This document shows, piece by piece, positions 9,000-19,092 of a stretch of DNA of 64,000 nucleotides. Where the stretch lies: contig CALTTH010000001.1 of assembly GCA_943908365.1 (NCBI GenBank), positions 91,440 through 155,439 on the forward strand, written 5' to 3'. The notes under the pieces are model-generated. The model saw nothing but the letters and a program-made list of their open reading frames with translations. It was not told where the DNA came from and did no database searches. Position 1 is the first letter of the stretch; every line of letters begins with the position of its first letter. This DNA is from an uncultured Hyphomicrobiales bacterium. Lineage in GTDB: Bacteria > Pseudomonadota > Alphaproteobacteria > Rhizobiales > Rhizobiaceae. Both the position numbers and the translations under genes were made by a program.

Positions 9000-9494
9000 A
9001 TGTTCGATGACTATCTGAGCTGGAAAGCCTTTTTCGAAATCGTTCCGATGGCGCATGGTGACTGCGCCGACGTTGCCGAGCTTCATACATCTCGCTTCCC
9101 TCAGGCATGGAGCGAGGGCGAGTTTTCCAGTCTCTTGTCGCAGAACAGCGTGTTTGGTGCGGTTGCGCGCCAGACCAACGCCTTCTTCAGCCAGCCGCTC
9201 GGCGGCTTCGTATTATCACGTGAGGCGGGCGGAGAAGCTGAAATTCTGACCGTCGCCGTCAGCGACAAATTTGCCGGTGCCGGGCTTGGCTGGCGCCTGA
9301 TGCAGGCTGCCATGCGCGAAGCGCTGATGCGCGGTGCCGAGACCATGTTTCTGGAGGTCGATGGTTCGAACGGTCCGGCGGTGCATCTCTACCGCAAGCT
9401 TGGCTTCAAGACGGTTGCCGAGCGCAAGGCCTATTACACGGCCAAGGATGGGACGAAATCCACAGCGCTTGTCATGCGCCGCGATCTTCGATAG
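9000..9494 (+). CDS. rimI: Ribosomal-protein-alanine N-acetyltransferase (RimI-like GNAT)
   Basis: This 164-residue GNAT protein acetylates a protein N-terminus; RimI acts on ribosomal protein S18. The acetyl-CoA binding region reads LTVAVSDKFAGAGLGWRLMQAAMREA (motif A, with R/Q-x-x-G-x-G/A represented by FAGAGLG), followed by FLEVDGSNGPAVHLYRKLGFKTV, the RimI-type motif B. The start ATG 9000 gives MFDDYLSWKAFFEIVPM. The gene sits between tsaB and mur, as in other rhizobia. Assignment to RimI rather than another GNAT rests largely on this context. Confidence 0.85.
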   Translation: MFDDYLSWKAFFEIVPMAHGDCADVAELHTSRFPQAWSEGEFSSLLSQNSVFGAVARQTNAFFSQPLGGFVLSREAGGEAEILTVAVSDKFAGAGLGWRLMQAAMREALMRGAETMFLEVDGSNGPAVHLYRKLGFKTVAERKAYYTAKDGTKSTALVMRRDLR

Positions 9495-9563
9495 TTCCGT
9501 GACAGTGAGACACTCTGCCACCACTATGGTGGACCCAACGCAGCATCTGAAGGCCTGATTATC

Positions 9564-9992
9564 GTGGTAGACCTTTCGAAAACCCTTGAAGAAATATGTG
9601 CGGAGCGCGGCATGCGCATGACCGACCAGCGGCGTGTCATCGCCCGCGTTCTTCAGGAATCGGAAGACCATCCGGACGTGGAGGAGCTCTATCGCCGCTC
9701 ATCCGCAGTCGATCCAAAGATTTCGATCTCCACCGTCTATCGCACCGTCAAGCTGTTTGAAGACGCGGGCATCATCGAGCGCCATGATTTTCGCGATGGC
9801 CGCTCGCGCTATGAGACCGTACCGGAAGAGCACCACGATCATCTGATCGACCTGAAACATGGTGTCGTCATCGAATTTCGTTCCGCCGAGATCGAAGCGC
9901 TGCAGGAAAAGATTGCTCGCGAACACGGCTTCAGGCTCGTTGATCATCGGCTTGAACTCTACGGCGTCCCGCTGAAACCGGAAGAGCGTTGA
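9564..9992 (+). CDS. mur: Fur-family metalloregulator, probably Mur (manganese-responsive)
   Basis: The 142-residue protein has a winged-helix DNA-binding domain (EERGMRMTDQRRVIARVL-type region, then ISISTVYRTVKLFEDAGII) and the Fur metal-site segment EEHHDHLIDLKHGVVIEF. The C-terminal CxxC zinc pair of enterobacterial Fur is absent. In rhizobia the ortholog in this position is usually Mur, which represses manganese uptake, while RirA and Irr handle iron. The start codon is GTG 9564; no upstream ATG fits. The Mur reading is from lineage and missing cysteines, not proven here. Confidence 0.85.
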   Translation: MVDLSKTLEEICAERGMRMTDQRRVIARVLQESEDHPDVEELYRRSSAVDPKISISTVYRTVKLFEDAGIIERHDFRDGRSRYETVPEEHHDHLIDLKHGVVIEFRSAEIEALQEKIAREHGFRLVDHRLELYGVPLKPEER

Positions 9993-10026
9993 GGCAACTT
10001 TCCATGGCCACGGAGCAAGTGCGGCG

Positions 10027-10827
10027 ATGACGTGGCTTCGGATTGCCTATGCGGTTTTCATTCTCTCCATCGTGACCCTTGTGCTTTTACCCGTGCAGCT
10101 CATCGGCCTCTGGCTCGATTTGCCGATCCGCCGCAGGGTGCCGCGCCTATGGCACCAGGTAGCCTGCCGATCGATCGGTATCAGGGTTCATGTCCATGGC
10201 GGGCTGGAGACCGAACGACCTCTGCTGCTGATTGCCAACCATGTCTCCTGGAAGGACATATTGGTGCTGGGCAGCGTTGCGGATGTCGCCTTCATTGCAA
10301 AGACCGAAGTGCGCGACTGGCCAATCTTTGGCAAACTGGCGCGTTTGCAGAAAACCGTCTTCGTCACCCGTGAACAGAAGCGTACTACAGGCGTGCAGGT
10401 CAACGAGATTGCCGAAAGGCTGGCAGGCGGCGAGATCATCGTGCTCTTCCCCGAGGGCACGACCTCGGATGGCAATCGGCTTTTGCCAATCAAGTCCTCG
10501 CTATTCGGCGCCGCATCGAGTGCCGCCGATCAGGTTCCAAGCCAGCTTGTCCACGTCCAGCCCGTTGCGATCGCCTATACCGGCATTCAGGGCATGGCGA
10601 TGGGGCGTTACCATAGACCGGTTGCCGCCTGGCCTGGAAGCATCGGCCTGTTGCCGTCATTGGTGGGGCTAGTGAAGGCCGGCGCAATCGAGGTCGATGT
10701 CACTTTTGGCGAAACGATCCCCTTCCGCAAGGGCGACAATCGCAAAGCGCTCAGCCTCGAAGCAACCTCCGCACTTCGCACCATGTTGAATTTCAGCCTC
10801 CGCGGCGGATGGCGAAAGTCGCGATAG
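10027..10827 (+). CDS. plsC: 1-acyl-sn-glycerol-3-phosphate acyltransferase (PlsC)
   Basis: PlsC acylates lysophosphatidic acid to phosphatidic acid at the inner membrane. The 266-residue protein begins with a membrane segment (AYAVFILSIVTLVLLPVQLIGLWL) and has the acyltransferase signature HX4D as NHVSWKDILVL near residue 74 and the second block FPEGTTSDGN near residue 141. It starts 34 bases after mur. Rhizobia often have more than one PlsC-like enzyme, and some N-acyl ornithine lipid acyltransferases (OlsA) look alike, so the exact acceptor is not certain. Confidence 0.87.
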   Translation: MTWLRIAYAVFILSIVTLVLLPVQLIGLWLDLPIRRRVPRLWHQVACRSIGIRVHVHGGLETERPLLLIANHVSWKDILVLGSVADVAFIAKTEVRDWPIFGKLARLQKTVFVTREQKRTTGVQVNEIAERLAGGEIIVLFPEGTTSDGNRLLPIKSSLFGAASSAADQVPSQLVHVQPVAIAYTGIQGMAMGRYHRPVAAWPGSIGLLPSLVGLVKAGAIEVDVTFGETIPFRKGDNRKALSLEATSALRTMLNFSLRGGWRKSR

Positions 10828-10884
10828 CCCGGATTTGCGCATTTTTCTGTTTAATTGGTGGCCGAAAATCATTAGATACGCGCC

Positions 10885-12282
10885 ATGACCCATGATACGC
10901 TCGGCCTCGACGCCACCCCGACCGCAATGGCTCACGCAGCCAACAGCCGTAAGGTCTTCATCAAGACTTACGGCTGTCAGATGAATGTCTACGATTCCGT
11001 TCGCATGAGCGATGCTCTGGCGAAGGATGGCTACGTTCAGACGGAGGATATGGGCGAGGCGGATTTGGTGCTGCTCAATACCTGTCACATCCGTGAAAAG
11101 GCGGCGGAAAAGGTCTATTCGGCGCTCGGCCGTCTGCGCGACATGAAGAAGTTGCGCGAGGAAGAAGGCCGTGAATTCGTCATTGGCGTCGCCGGTTGTG
11201 TGGCGCAGGCCGAAGGCGAAGAGATACTGCGCCGTGCGCCCGCCGTCGATGTCGTCATCGGCCCGCAGACCTATCATCGCCTGCCGCAGGCGCTTGCGCG
11301 CGTTCGCGATGGCGAGCGGGTGATAGAGACCGATTATGCGGTCGAAGACAAGTTCGAGCATCTGCCGGTAGCCGAAAAGGCAAAACTGCGCTCGCGTGGC
11401 GTGACGGCCTTTCTTACCGTTCAGGAAGGCTGTGACAAGTTCTGCACCTTCTGCGTCGTGCCCTACACGCGCGGTTCGGAAGTTTCCCGGCCCGTCAGCC
11501 AGATCCTCGATGAGGCGATGAAGCTCGTCGATGCCGGCGTGCGCGAAATCACGCTGCTTGGCCAGAACGTCAATGCCTGGCGCTCGACGGGTCCGAAGGG
11601 CGAGCAATGGGGGCTGGCAGAGCTTCTCTATCGCCTGGCAGAAATCCCAGGCCTTGCCCGCCTGAGATATACGACCAGCCACCCACGCGACATGGACGAT
11701 CGCCTGATTGAGGCGCATCGTGATCTGCGCGCACTGATGCCTTATCTGCATCTGCCGGTTCAGGCCGGGTCCGACCGTATTCTGAAGGCGATGAACCGCC
11801 GCCATACGGGCGATGAGTATTTGAGGCTCATCGAACGAATCCGCACGGCCCGCCCTGATATCGCCATGTCCGGAGATTTTATTGTCGGCTTCCCCGGCGA
11901 GACGGATCGGGACTTCGAGGATACGCTCGCAATCGTGGAAGCGGTAAAATACGCCCAGGCCTTTTCGTTCAAATATTCGACGCGTCCAGGGACCCCCGGC
12001 GCCGATTTGACCGATCAGGTGCCGGAAGATGTGAAGGCCGAACGGCTTGAAAGATTGCAGGCGCTGCTGTTGAAACAGCAGTACGAATTTGCCCAGTCGC
12101 TCGTTGGAAAGACCATGGATGTGTTGCTTGAAAAGCCCGGTCGCATGCCCGGACAGCTGATCGGGCGTTCTCCTTGGCTGCAGTCTGTGAATCTTGATGC
12201 AAACGACATGAAAATCGGTGACATTATTCATGTACGAATCACCGCAACCGGTCCAAACAGCTTGTTTGCCGAGGTGGCATAG
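10885..12282 (+). CDS. miaB: tRNA-2-methylthio-N6-dimethylallyladenosine synthase MiaB
   Basis: MiaB is a radical-SAM enzyme that adds the 2-methylthio group to i6A37 of tRNAs. The 465-residue protein has the N-terminal cluster cysteines in TYGCQMNVYDS, LLNTCHIREKA and GVAGCVAQAEGE, the radical SAM CxxxCxxC in CDKFCTFCVVPYTRG, and a C-terminal TRAM domain (~residues 390-465). It follows plsC by 57 bases and precedes a PhoH-like gene by 47 bases; miaB-phoH-ybeY-corC-lnt is a widely conserved order in alphaproteobacteria. Confidence 0.97.
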   Translation: MTHDTLGLDATPTAMAHAANSRKVFIKTYGCQMNVYDSVRMSDALAKDGYVQTEDMGEADLVLLNTCHIREKAAEKVYSALGRLRDMKKLREEEGREFVIGVAGCVAQAEGEEILRRAPAVDVVIGPQTYHRLPQALARVRDGERVIETDYAVEDKFEHLPVAEKAKLRSRGVTAFLTVQEGCDKFCTFCVVPYTRGSEVSRPVSQILDEAMKLVDAGVREITLLGQNVNAWRSTGPKGEQWGLAELLYRLAEIPGLARLRYTTSHPRDMDDRLIEAHRDLRALMPYLHLPVQAGSDRILKAMNRRHTGDEYLRLIERIRTARPDIAMSGDFIVGFPGETDRDFEDTLAIVEAVKYAQAFSFKYSTRPGTPGADLTDQVPEDVKAERLERLQALLLKQQYEFAQSLVGKTMDVLLEKPGRMPGQLIGRSPWLQSVNLDANDMKIGDIIHVRITATGPNSLFAEVA

Positions 12283-12329
12283 GGTTAGAGTTGGGAACCG
12301 GAACTGACCTCGGACAGGAGCCTGACCGC

Positions 12330-13388
12330 TTGAACGCACACGAATTGGTCTCACCATCATCGCGCCAGCCACGCTCACCCGCGACCGACGCCAATCACTT
12401 CGTCCTTACGTTCGAGAATAACAGAATAGCCGGAGAGCTATTCGGTCAGTTCGATCAAAACCTGAAATTGCTGGAGCAGCGGCTCAATATCGATGCCCGC
12501 CCACGCGGCAATTCGGTCGCAATTACGGGCGATGTGGTGGCCACCAATCAAGCCCGCCGCGCGCTGGATTTCCTCTATCAGCGCCTGTTGAAGGGCGGCA
12601 CGGCCGAACTTTCCGACGTCGAAGGCGCAATCCGCATGGCGGTCGCAGCAGACGACCAACTGACCCTGCCGACCATGGAGCGCAAAGCCAAGGTGTCGAT
12701 GGCCCAGATTTCTACCCGCAAGAAAACCATTGCTGCCCGTACGCCGACACAGGATGTCTATATGCGGGCGCTGGAGCAGTCGGAGCTCGTCTTCGGTGTC
12801 GGCCCGGCCGGTACCGGCAAAACCTATCTGGCCGTCGCCCATGCCGCCCAGCTTCTGGAGCGTGGTGCGGTGGATCGCATCGTTCTCTCTCGTCCTGCTG
12901 TCGAAGCGGGTGAGCGTCTCGGCTTCCTGCCGGGCGATATGAAGGAAAAGGTCGATCCCTATCTTCGTCCGCTTTATGATGCGCTTTACGACATGATGCC
13001 GGGCGACAAGGTGGAGCGTGCCATCCAGGCGGGCGTTATCGAAATCGCACCGCTCGCCTTCATGCGTGGGCGCACGCTGGCAAACGCTGCCGTCATTCTC
13101 GACGAGGCGCAGAACACCACCACGATGCAGATGAAGATGTTCCTGACCCGTCTGGGCGAAAACGGCCGCATGATCGTGACCGGAGACCCGAGCCAGGTTG
13201 ACCTTCCGCGTGGCGTAAAATCAGGTCTCGTCGAGGCCTTGCAGATCCTTGGCGACGTTGAAGGCGTTTCCGTGGTTCGCTTCAAGGATGTCGACGTTGT
13301 CCGTCACCCGATGGTGGCGCGTATCGTCAAGGCCTACGAATCCCACACGGCCGTGCCGGATGAGAGCCTTCCAAGACCAGGATACTGA
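12330..13388 (+). CDS. ybeZ: PhoH-like ATPase (YbeZ)
   Basis: This PhoH-family P-loop ATPase works with YbeY in RNA/ribosome metabolism in other bacteria. Walker A is GPAGTGKTYLAV and Walker B VILDEAQNTT. An N-terminal KH-like region (GDVVATNQARRALDFLYQRL) precedes the ATPase. I chose TTG 12330 (MNAHELVS) because AGGAG lies 9 bases upstream. An upstream TTG at 12291 would add 13 residues but has no good ribosome site. The stop lies 10 bases before ybeY. Confidence 0.93.
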   Translation: MNAHELVSPSSRQPRSPATDANHFVLTFENNRIAGELFGQFDQNLKLLEQRLNIDARPRGNSVAITGDVVATNQARRALDFLYQRLLKGGTAELSDVEGAIRMAVAADDQLTLPTMERKAKVSMAQISTRKKTIAARTPTQDVYMRALEQSELVFGVGPAGTGKTYLAVAHAAQLLERGAVDRIVLSRPAVEAGERLGFLPGDMKEKVDPYLRPLYDALYDMMPGDKVERAIQAGVIEIAPLAFMRGRTLANAAVILDEAQNTTTMQMKMFLTRLGENGRMIVTGDPSQVDLPRGVKSGLVEALQILGDVEGVSVVRFKDVDVVRHPMVARIVKAYESHTAVPDESLPRPGY

Positions 13389-13398
13389 AGCCGAGACA

Positions 13399-13905
13399 AT
13401 GACGGTTCTGGATATTCAAATCTCTGTCGAGGCCGATGACTGGCCCTCGGAGGAAGAGCTTTTGGCCTTTAGCACGAAAGTGCTGGAGGCCACTGTTTCC
13501 TATCTGAAAGACGAAGAGCAGCAGCCGTTCCCCGCCATGCCGGTGGAACTGTCGCTGGTTTTCACCGATGACGCTGCCATCAAGGAAATAAACGCGCAAT
13601 GGCGTAACAAAGACAAGGCGACGAATGTCCTGTCTTTTCCGGCCTTTCCGCTAGAGCCGGGCGGCATGCCGGGGCCGATGCTTGGCGATATCGTCATCGC
13701 TCATGAAACTGTCATGCGCGAAGCCCTTGATCTCGACAAGAGTTTCGAGGATCATTTGACCCATCTGCTGGTGCATGGATGTCTGCATCTTTTCGGTTAT
13801 GACCATATGGAAACCGAAGAGGCGGAAGAAATGGAAGGGCTTGAGACTCGCATTTTGGCGGCTCTTGGCCTATCTGACCCTTACGCGGGTCAGGAACCGC
13901 TTTGA
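13399..13905 (+). CDS. ybeY: Endoribonuclease YbeY (rRNA maturation factor)
   Basis: YbeY is a metal-dependent endoribonuclease needed for 16S rRNA 3' processing and ribosome quality control. The 168-residue protein carries the zinc motif HxxxHxxGxxH as HGCLHLFGYDH near residue 132 and the conserved block WRNKDKATNVLSFP near residue 73. ATG 13399 opens MTVLDIQISVEADDW. Earlier in-frame starts lie within the PhoH-like gene and are unlikely. The stop overlaps the possible TTG start of the next gene, consistent with one operon. Confidence 0.95.
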   Translation: MTVLDIQISVEADDWPSEEELLAFSTKVLEATVSYLKDEEQQPFPAMPVELSLVFTDDAAIKEINAQWRNKDKATNVLSFPAFPLEPGGMPGPMLGDIVIAHETVMREALDLDKSFEDHLTHLLVHGCLHLFGYDHMETEEAEEMEGLETRILAALGLSDPYAGQEPL

Positions 13906-13922
13906 TCGAACTGTTTGGGACA

Positions 13923-15059
13923 ATGAACGAACATTCTGCAAGACCGCCCCAAGAGGGCAAGGACGCCGGGGAACAATCCTCATCGGAGGAGGGCAGTAGT
14001 CCGTTACGACAGGACTATCAAGCAAAGCCCCGCTCGACCATCTGGTCGAGGATTTCCCGGATCTTAAAGCCATCGCACGGCGAGCGCCTTCGTGAAGATC
14101 TGACTGATGCGCTGATGACCGATACGGATATCGGCGCCGCCTTCACGCCCGACGAGCGGGCGATGCTCAACAATATTCTCCGCTTCAGAGAAGTCACGGT
14201 CGAAGACATCATGATCCCGCGCGTCGATATTGACGGGCTCGATCAGGAGACGACGATCGGTGAAGCGATGATCCGCTTCGAGGCGACCGGGCGCTCGCGC
14301 ATGCCGGTCTACGACGAGACGCTCGACGACCCGAAGGGGATGATCCATATACGTGACCTGTTGTCCTATGTGGGAAAGCAGGCGCGCAACAAGCGCAGAA
14401 GCGGCACGCGCGCGCCGGCCAATGGCGAAGCGAAGGCACCTCGCACACCGCGCTCGAACTTCGATCTCGCCCGCGTCGATCTCGAAACGACGCTCGCCGA
14501 AGCCGGAATCATCCGCAAGATCCTGTTTGCGCCGCCCTCCATGCTCGCATCCGATCTCTTGAAGACCATGCAGGCGCAGCGCACCCAGCTTGCGGTGATC
14601 ATCGATGAATATGGTGGCACCGACGGGCTTGTGTCCCACGAGGACATCGTGGAGATGGTCATTGGCGACATCGACGATGAGCATGACAAGGACGAGGCGA
14701 TGTTCGTTCGCGTGTCGTCCGACGTCCTGATCGCGGATGCGCGCATCGAACTGGCAGAACTTGCCCAGGCGATCGGTCCGGATTTCGATGTTCGAGAGCA
14801 TGCCGAGGAGATCGATACGCTGGGCGGTCTCGTCTTCTTTGCGCTTGGCCGCATCCCGTCGAAGGGTGAGGTGGTCCGTGCGGTGCCGGGATTTGAATTC
14901 CAGATCCTCGATGCCGACAATCGCCGCATCAAGCGTGTCCGTATCCTGCGCGACGAATCCTCCACGGGAGAGGATGACCAGGCGCCGGCACCCGTTGTGA
15001 CCAGTGAGATGATCGCGCTTCCTGCCCCATCCGACAGCACGGACAAAGCTGCCGTTTGA
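13923..15059 (+). CDS. CorC/HlyC-type CBS-domain protein
   Basis: This protein of about 378 residues has a disordered N-terminus (~50 residues), a CBS-domain pair (VEDIMIPRVDIDGLDQ... and LAVIIDEYGGTDGLVSHEDIVEMVIGDI) and a C-terminal CorC_HlyC domain. It lacks the DUF21 membrane region seen in TlyC/YtfL relatives, so it is cytoplasmic like CorC, which modulates Mg2+/Co2+ transport. Between the CBS motifs is a basic low-complexity insert (KRRSGTRAPANGEAKAPRTPR). ATG 13923 is preferred; TTG 13902, which overlaps the ybeY stop and has AGGAA upstream, is an alternative. Confidence 0.88.
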   Translation: MNEHSARPPQEGKDAGEQSSSEEGSSPLRQDYQAKPRSTIWSRISRILKPSHGERLREDLTDALMTDTDIGAAFTPDERAMLNNILRFREVTVEDIMIPRVDIDGLDQETTIGEAMIRFEATGRSRMPVYDETLDDPKGMIHIRDLLSYVGKQARNKRRSGTRAPANGEAKAPRTPRSNFDLARVDLETTLAEAGIIRKILFAPPSMLASDLLKTMQAQRTQLAVIIDEYGGTDGLVSHEDIVEMVIGDIDDEHDKDEAMFVRVSSDVLIADARIELAELAQAIGPDFDVREHAEEIDTLGGLVFFALGRIPSKGEVVRAVPGFEFQILDADNRRIKRVRILRDESSTGEDDQAPAPVVTSEMIALPAPSDSTDKAAV

Positions 15060-15068
15060 TAGGCTTAA

Positions 15069-15100
15069 GTCCCGGGCGAAAGGGTCCGGGATTTGTTCTT
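15069..15100 (+). terminator. Terminator-like hairpin after the CorC-type gene
   Basis: TCCCGG (15070-15075) pairs with CCGGGA (15086-15091), followed by the T-rich TTTGTTCTT. It lies just after the stop of the CBS-domain gene and separates it from lnt, whose start is 290 bases away. Confidence 0.6.
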
Positions 15101-15350
15101 ATCCAACAACCGAATAGATGAGACCGCTGCAATTGGCGGATTGCACAGACACGCCATCGCTGTCCTGTGGACGTTCTATTTTTTTTACAGTAAGTCGGAA
15201 GGGCATGCCGCATAACTATTCGGCGTTCGGCAGCCGAAACACGATCGGTGGTCTCTCCGACTGCGCGCGTTTCGATGGCAAGTCAGGTTCTGGTATCCGC
15301 TTTCCGGTTTTGCGTTGCTGAACGGTGCCCTTCAAGGAGATTGATACTGT
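15101..15350. other. Intergenic region before lnt
   Basis: About 250 bases without a recognisable gene. It includes a T9 run near 15178-15186. I see no clear promoter or conserved RNA. AAGGAGATTGATACT just before 15351 is the ribosome site of lnt. Confidence 0.5.
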
Positions 15351-16943
15351 ATGGAGCGGCTCGCGGGCACGATCATGTTGAGCGGTGGCTTCAGCCGCGT
15401 TCTCATCGCATTTCTGGCCGGCGCTATCGGTGCGCTCGCCCTTCCGCCGATCGGGTTCTTCGCCAGCCTCTTCGTTTCCTTCACCCTTTTGGTGTGGTTG
15501 ATCGATGGCACCACGGGAAGCCCCAATGGTGGCGTCGTGTCTCGCGCTTTCAGAGCGTTTCTGCTTGGCTGGATTTTCGGCTTTGGCTATTTCGTTGCGG
15601 GGCTCTGGTGGCTCGGAAATGCGCTGCTGCTGGAGGCTGATGAGTTTGCCTGGGCTCTGCCGCTGGCAATTCTGGGGCTGCCCGCTTTTCTCGCGCTTTT
15701 CTACGGTCTCGCCGTGATGCTGGCCAACAGCCTCTGGTCGGATGGCTGGGGCCGGCTTGCGGCCCTCTCCGCGGCCTTTGGACTGGTGGAATGGCTGCGC
15801 AGCTTCGTCGCCACCGGCTTTCCCTGGAACGCGATCGGCTACGGGATGATGCCGGTTCCGTTAATGATGCAGAGTTCCAACCTGATCGGCATCTTCGGCA
15901 TGTCGATGCTGGCGGTGTTCGTTTTCTCCAGCCCGGCGCTTTTTGGAACCCGCCGTGGTGTGGTGCCGGGCCTGACGCTTGCTGTTCTGCTGCTGGCAGG
16001 CCATGTGGGATACGGGTTCTATCGTCAGCATCAGCCATTGCCGGAGCCATCTGCGGACGCAATTACGGTGCGCATCGTGCAGCCCGGCATCGATCAGTCG
16101 CGCAAGATGCTGAATGCCGATCGTGCCGAAATATTCCAGGAGCATCTTCGCCTATCGGCGCTTCCGCCGACGCCAGGCAAGACGCGGCCCGATATCATCG
16201 TCTGGCCGGAGACCTCCGTTCCCTTCATTCTGACCCAGAATCCGGATGCGTTGGAAGAAATCGCCAAGACACTGGAGGACGGTCAGATCTTGCTGACGGG
16301 GGCGGTGCGTCTGGAGGATGCGGGGGCAGGGCATCCGCCGCGCTACTACAACTCCGTCTATGCCGTGGATGGCCAGGGCCAGATCATTGGTGCGACCGAC
16401 AAGGTGCACCTGGTGCCCTTTGGCGAGTATGTGCCCTTCGAAGACGTGCTGCGGCGTTTCGGCATCGAGAATATCGTCAGCCTGCCGGGCGGTTTTTCGG
16501 CAGCGGCAAGCCGTACCCCCATCATTCTTCCATCCGGCAAGAAACTCTATTCCTTCATCTGCTACGAAATCATCTTTCCCGATGAAGTGCCGGCCGATAT
16601 CGCCTCGTCGGAGGCGATCCTGAATGTCACCAATGATGGGTGGTTCGGCGACACGCCCGGCCCCTATCAGCACTTCCAGCAGGCGCGCGTGCGCGCTGTA
16701 GAAACTGGCTTGCCAGTGATTCGAGCAGCCAACACTGGCATTTCCGCCATCATTGATCCGTTAGGTGGCATTGAGGCTGGTCTTGACTATGGTCAAAAAG
16801 GTATAATCGACGCTACTCTAAGTAGTAAGGCAGGCGACGCCCTGAGCGCCGATGCCCGTAAAACGAACTTTTGGTTGTTGTTTATAACAATGTTGATCAT
16901 GGCGCTGTTTTCTAGGTATGGTTTAGTCAGCCGCAAGAATTGA
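15351..16943 (+). CDS. lnt: Apolipoprotein N-acyltransferase Lnt
   Basis: Lnt adds the third acyl chain to lipoproteins in the inner membrane. The 530-residue protein has about 6-7 N-terminal membrane helices, then a periplasmic nitrilase-like domain with the expected triad: Glu in VWPETSVPF, Lys in DKVHLVPFGEYVPFE, and Cys in FICYEIIFPD. A last membrane helix ends the protein (FWLLFITMLIMALFSRYG). ATG 15351 follows AAGGAG. Position after the CBS-domain gene is the common rhizobial order. The final ~60 codons are noticeably more AT-rich than the rest. Confidence 0.95.
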   Translation: MERLAGTIMLSGGFSRVLIAFLAGAIGALALPPIGFFASLFVSFTLLVWLIDGTTGSPNGGVVSRAFRAFLLGWIFGFGYFVAGLWWLGNALLLEADEFAWALPLAILGLPAFLALFYGLAVMLANSLWSDGWGRLAALSAAFGLVEWLRSFVATGFPWNAIGYGMMPVPLMMQSSNLIGIFGMSMLAVFVFSSPALFGTRRGVVPGLTLAVLLLAGHVGYGFYRQHQPLPEPSADAITVRIVQPGIDQSRKMLNADRAEIFQEHLRLSALPPTPGKTRPDIIVWPETSVPFILTQNPDALEEIAKTLEDGQILLTGAVRLEDAGAGHPPRYYNSVYAVDGQGQIIGATDKVHLVPFGEYVPFEDVLRRFGIENIVSLPGGFSAAASRTPIILPSGKKLYSFICYEIIFPDEVPADIASSEAILNVTNDGWFGDTPGPYQHFQQARVRAVETGLPVIRAANTGISAIIDPLGGIEAGLDYGQKGIIDATLSSKAGDALSADARKTNFWLLFITMLIMALFSRYGLVSRKN

Positions 16944-17083
16944 CCGAAAACCCCTCAAATTGCATAGTGAGATTGTAGGGTTGTACAACGCAAGTGATAT
17001 GAAGGACTGTTGCACTGATCCGACCTCTACGGTTTTGCGTTAATGTGTAACAATCACCGACAACAGGATGTCAGGACTAACAT

Positions 17084-17503
17084 ATGACCGAAAATAAGAA
17101 GAAGCCGAACCCAATCGACATTCATGTCGGAAGCCGCATCCGGCTGCGCCGCACCATGCTGGGCATGAGCCAGGAGAAGCTGGGTGAAAGCCTTGGAATT
17201 ACCTTTCAGCAAATCCAGAAATATGAAAAGGGCACCAACCGCGTTGGCGCCAGCCGTCTTCAGAACATCTCCGCCATTCTGAACGTTCCGGTTTCCTTCT
17301 TCTTCGAAGATGCACCGGGCGCCGAGCCAGCCTCCGCTTCCGGCTCTGCCGAAGCGTCGAGCTCCAACTACGTCGTGGATTTTCTCTCCTCGTCTGAGGG
17401 ACTGCAGCTCAACCGCGCGTTCGTCAAGATCAACGATCCGAAGGTCCGCCGCCGTATCGTTGACCTGGTAAAGGCGCTGGCTGCGGAAGGCGACGTCGAG
17501 TAA
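17084..17503 (+). CDS. praR: XRE-family transcriptional regulator (PraR/PhrR-like)
   Basis: The 139-residue protein is a Cro/CI-type regulator with one helix-turn-helix (residues ~16-70: VGSRIRLRRTMLGMSQEKLGESLGI, then FQQIQKYEKGTNRVGASRL) and a short acidic and Ser-rich linker before a C-terminal helix. Its sequence and place directly before metK match PraR of Rhizobium, a repressor of biofilm and quorum-sensing genes. The symbol is by resemblance and synteny. ATG 17084 follows CAGGATGTCAGGACTAACAT, a good ribosome site. A strong terminator follows the stop. Confidence 0.82.
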   Translation: MTENKKKPNPIDIHVGSRIRLRRTMLGMSQEKLGESLGITFQQIQKYEKGTNRVGASRLQNISAILNVPVSFFFEDAPGAEPASASGSAEASSSNYVVDFLSSSEGLQLNRAFVKINDPKVRRRIVDLVKALAAEGDVE

Positions 17504-17533
17504 ACGATCGGAAATCGGTCGAATACCCACTTG

Positions 17534-17558
17534 AACGGCCTTTTGGGGCCGTTTTTTT
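17534..17558 (+). terminator. Rho-independent terminator after the praR-like gene
   Basis: AACGGCC (17534-17540) pairs with GGCCGTT (17547-17553 region) around TTTTGG, and the 3' arm runs into seven T residues. This separates the regulator from metK. Confidence 0.9.
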
Positions 17559-17677
17559 GTTGCGCAGGTGCAGGAATGAAATTCCGATATAAAGATATAT
17601 TTATGTCGTTCTGTCCTTGTTTTTTCCGATGAAATGAATAACAAACGCACAGACCTGTTCTTTGAGGGGAATCCCGC

Positions 17678-18943
<1,266 letters not shown>

Positions 18944-19027
18944 GCCCAACGGTTCGAAACATAGCTTTGCCCTCACTCCGGTCTTGCCATGGGCGAGTGT
19001 TTGGGGGATAGGGTCTGAAAACTTTGT

Positions 19028-19065
19028 AACCCGCGCAGTACCGATGAAACGGTAAGGTGCGGGTT
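19028..19065 (+). ncRNA. Nested hairpin between metK and trmB (terminator or leader structure)
   Basis: An outer stem AACCCGC/GCGGGTT (19028-19034 with 19059-19065) encloses an inner stem TACCG/CGGTA (19039-19043 with 19050-19054) with loop ATGAAA and a symmetric internal loop. It ends 27 bases before the trmB ATG. It may terminate metK or shape the trmB leader; only a weak T-rich tail (TCTATTTTGCTT) follows. Confidence 0.45.
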
Positions 19066-19092
19066 CATCTATTTTGCTTGAGAGAGTTCACA

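Noticed and set aside
17559..17677. SAM riboswitch before metK
   Set aside because: I looked for SAM-II and related pseudoknot patterns and found no convincing match. A covariance-model search would settle it.
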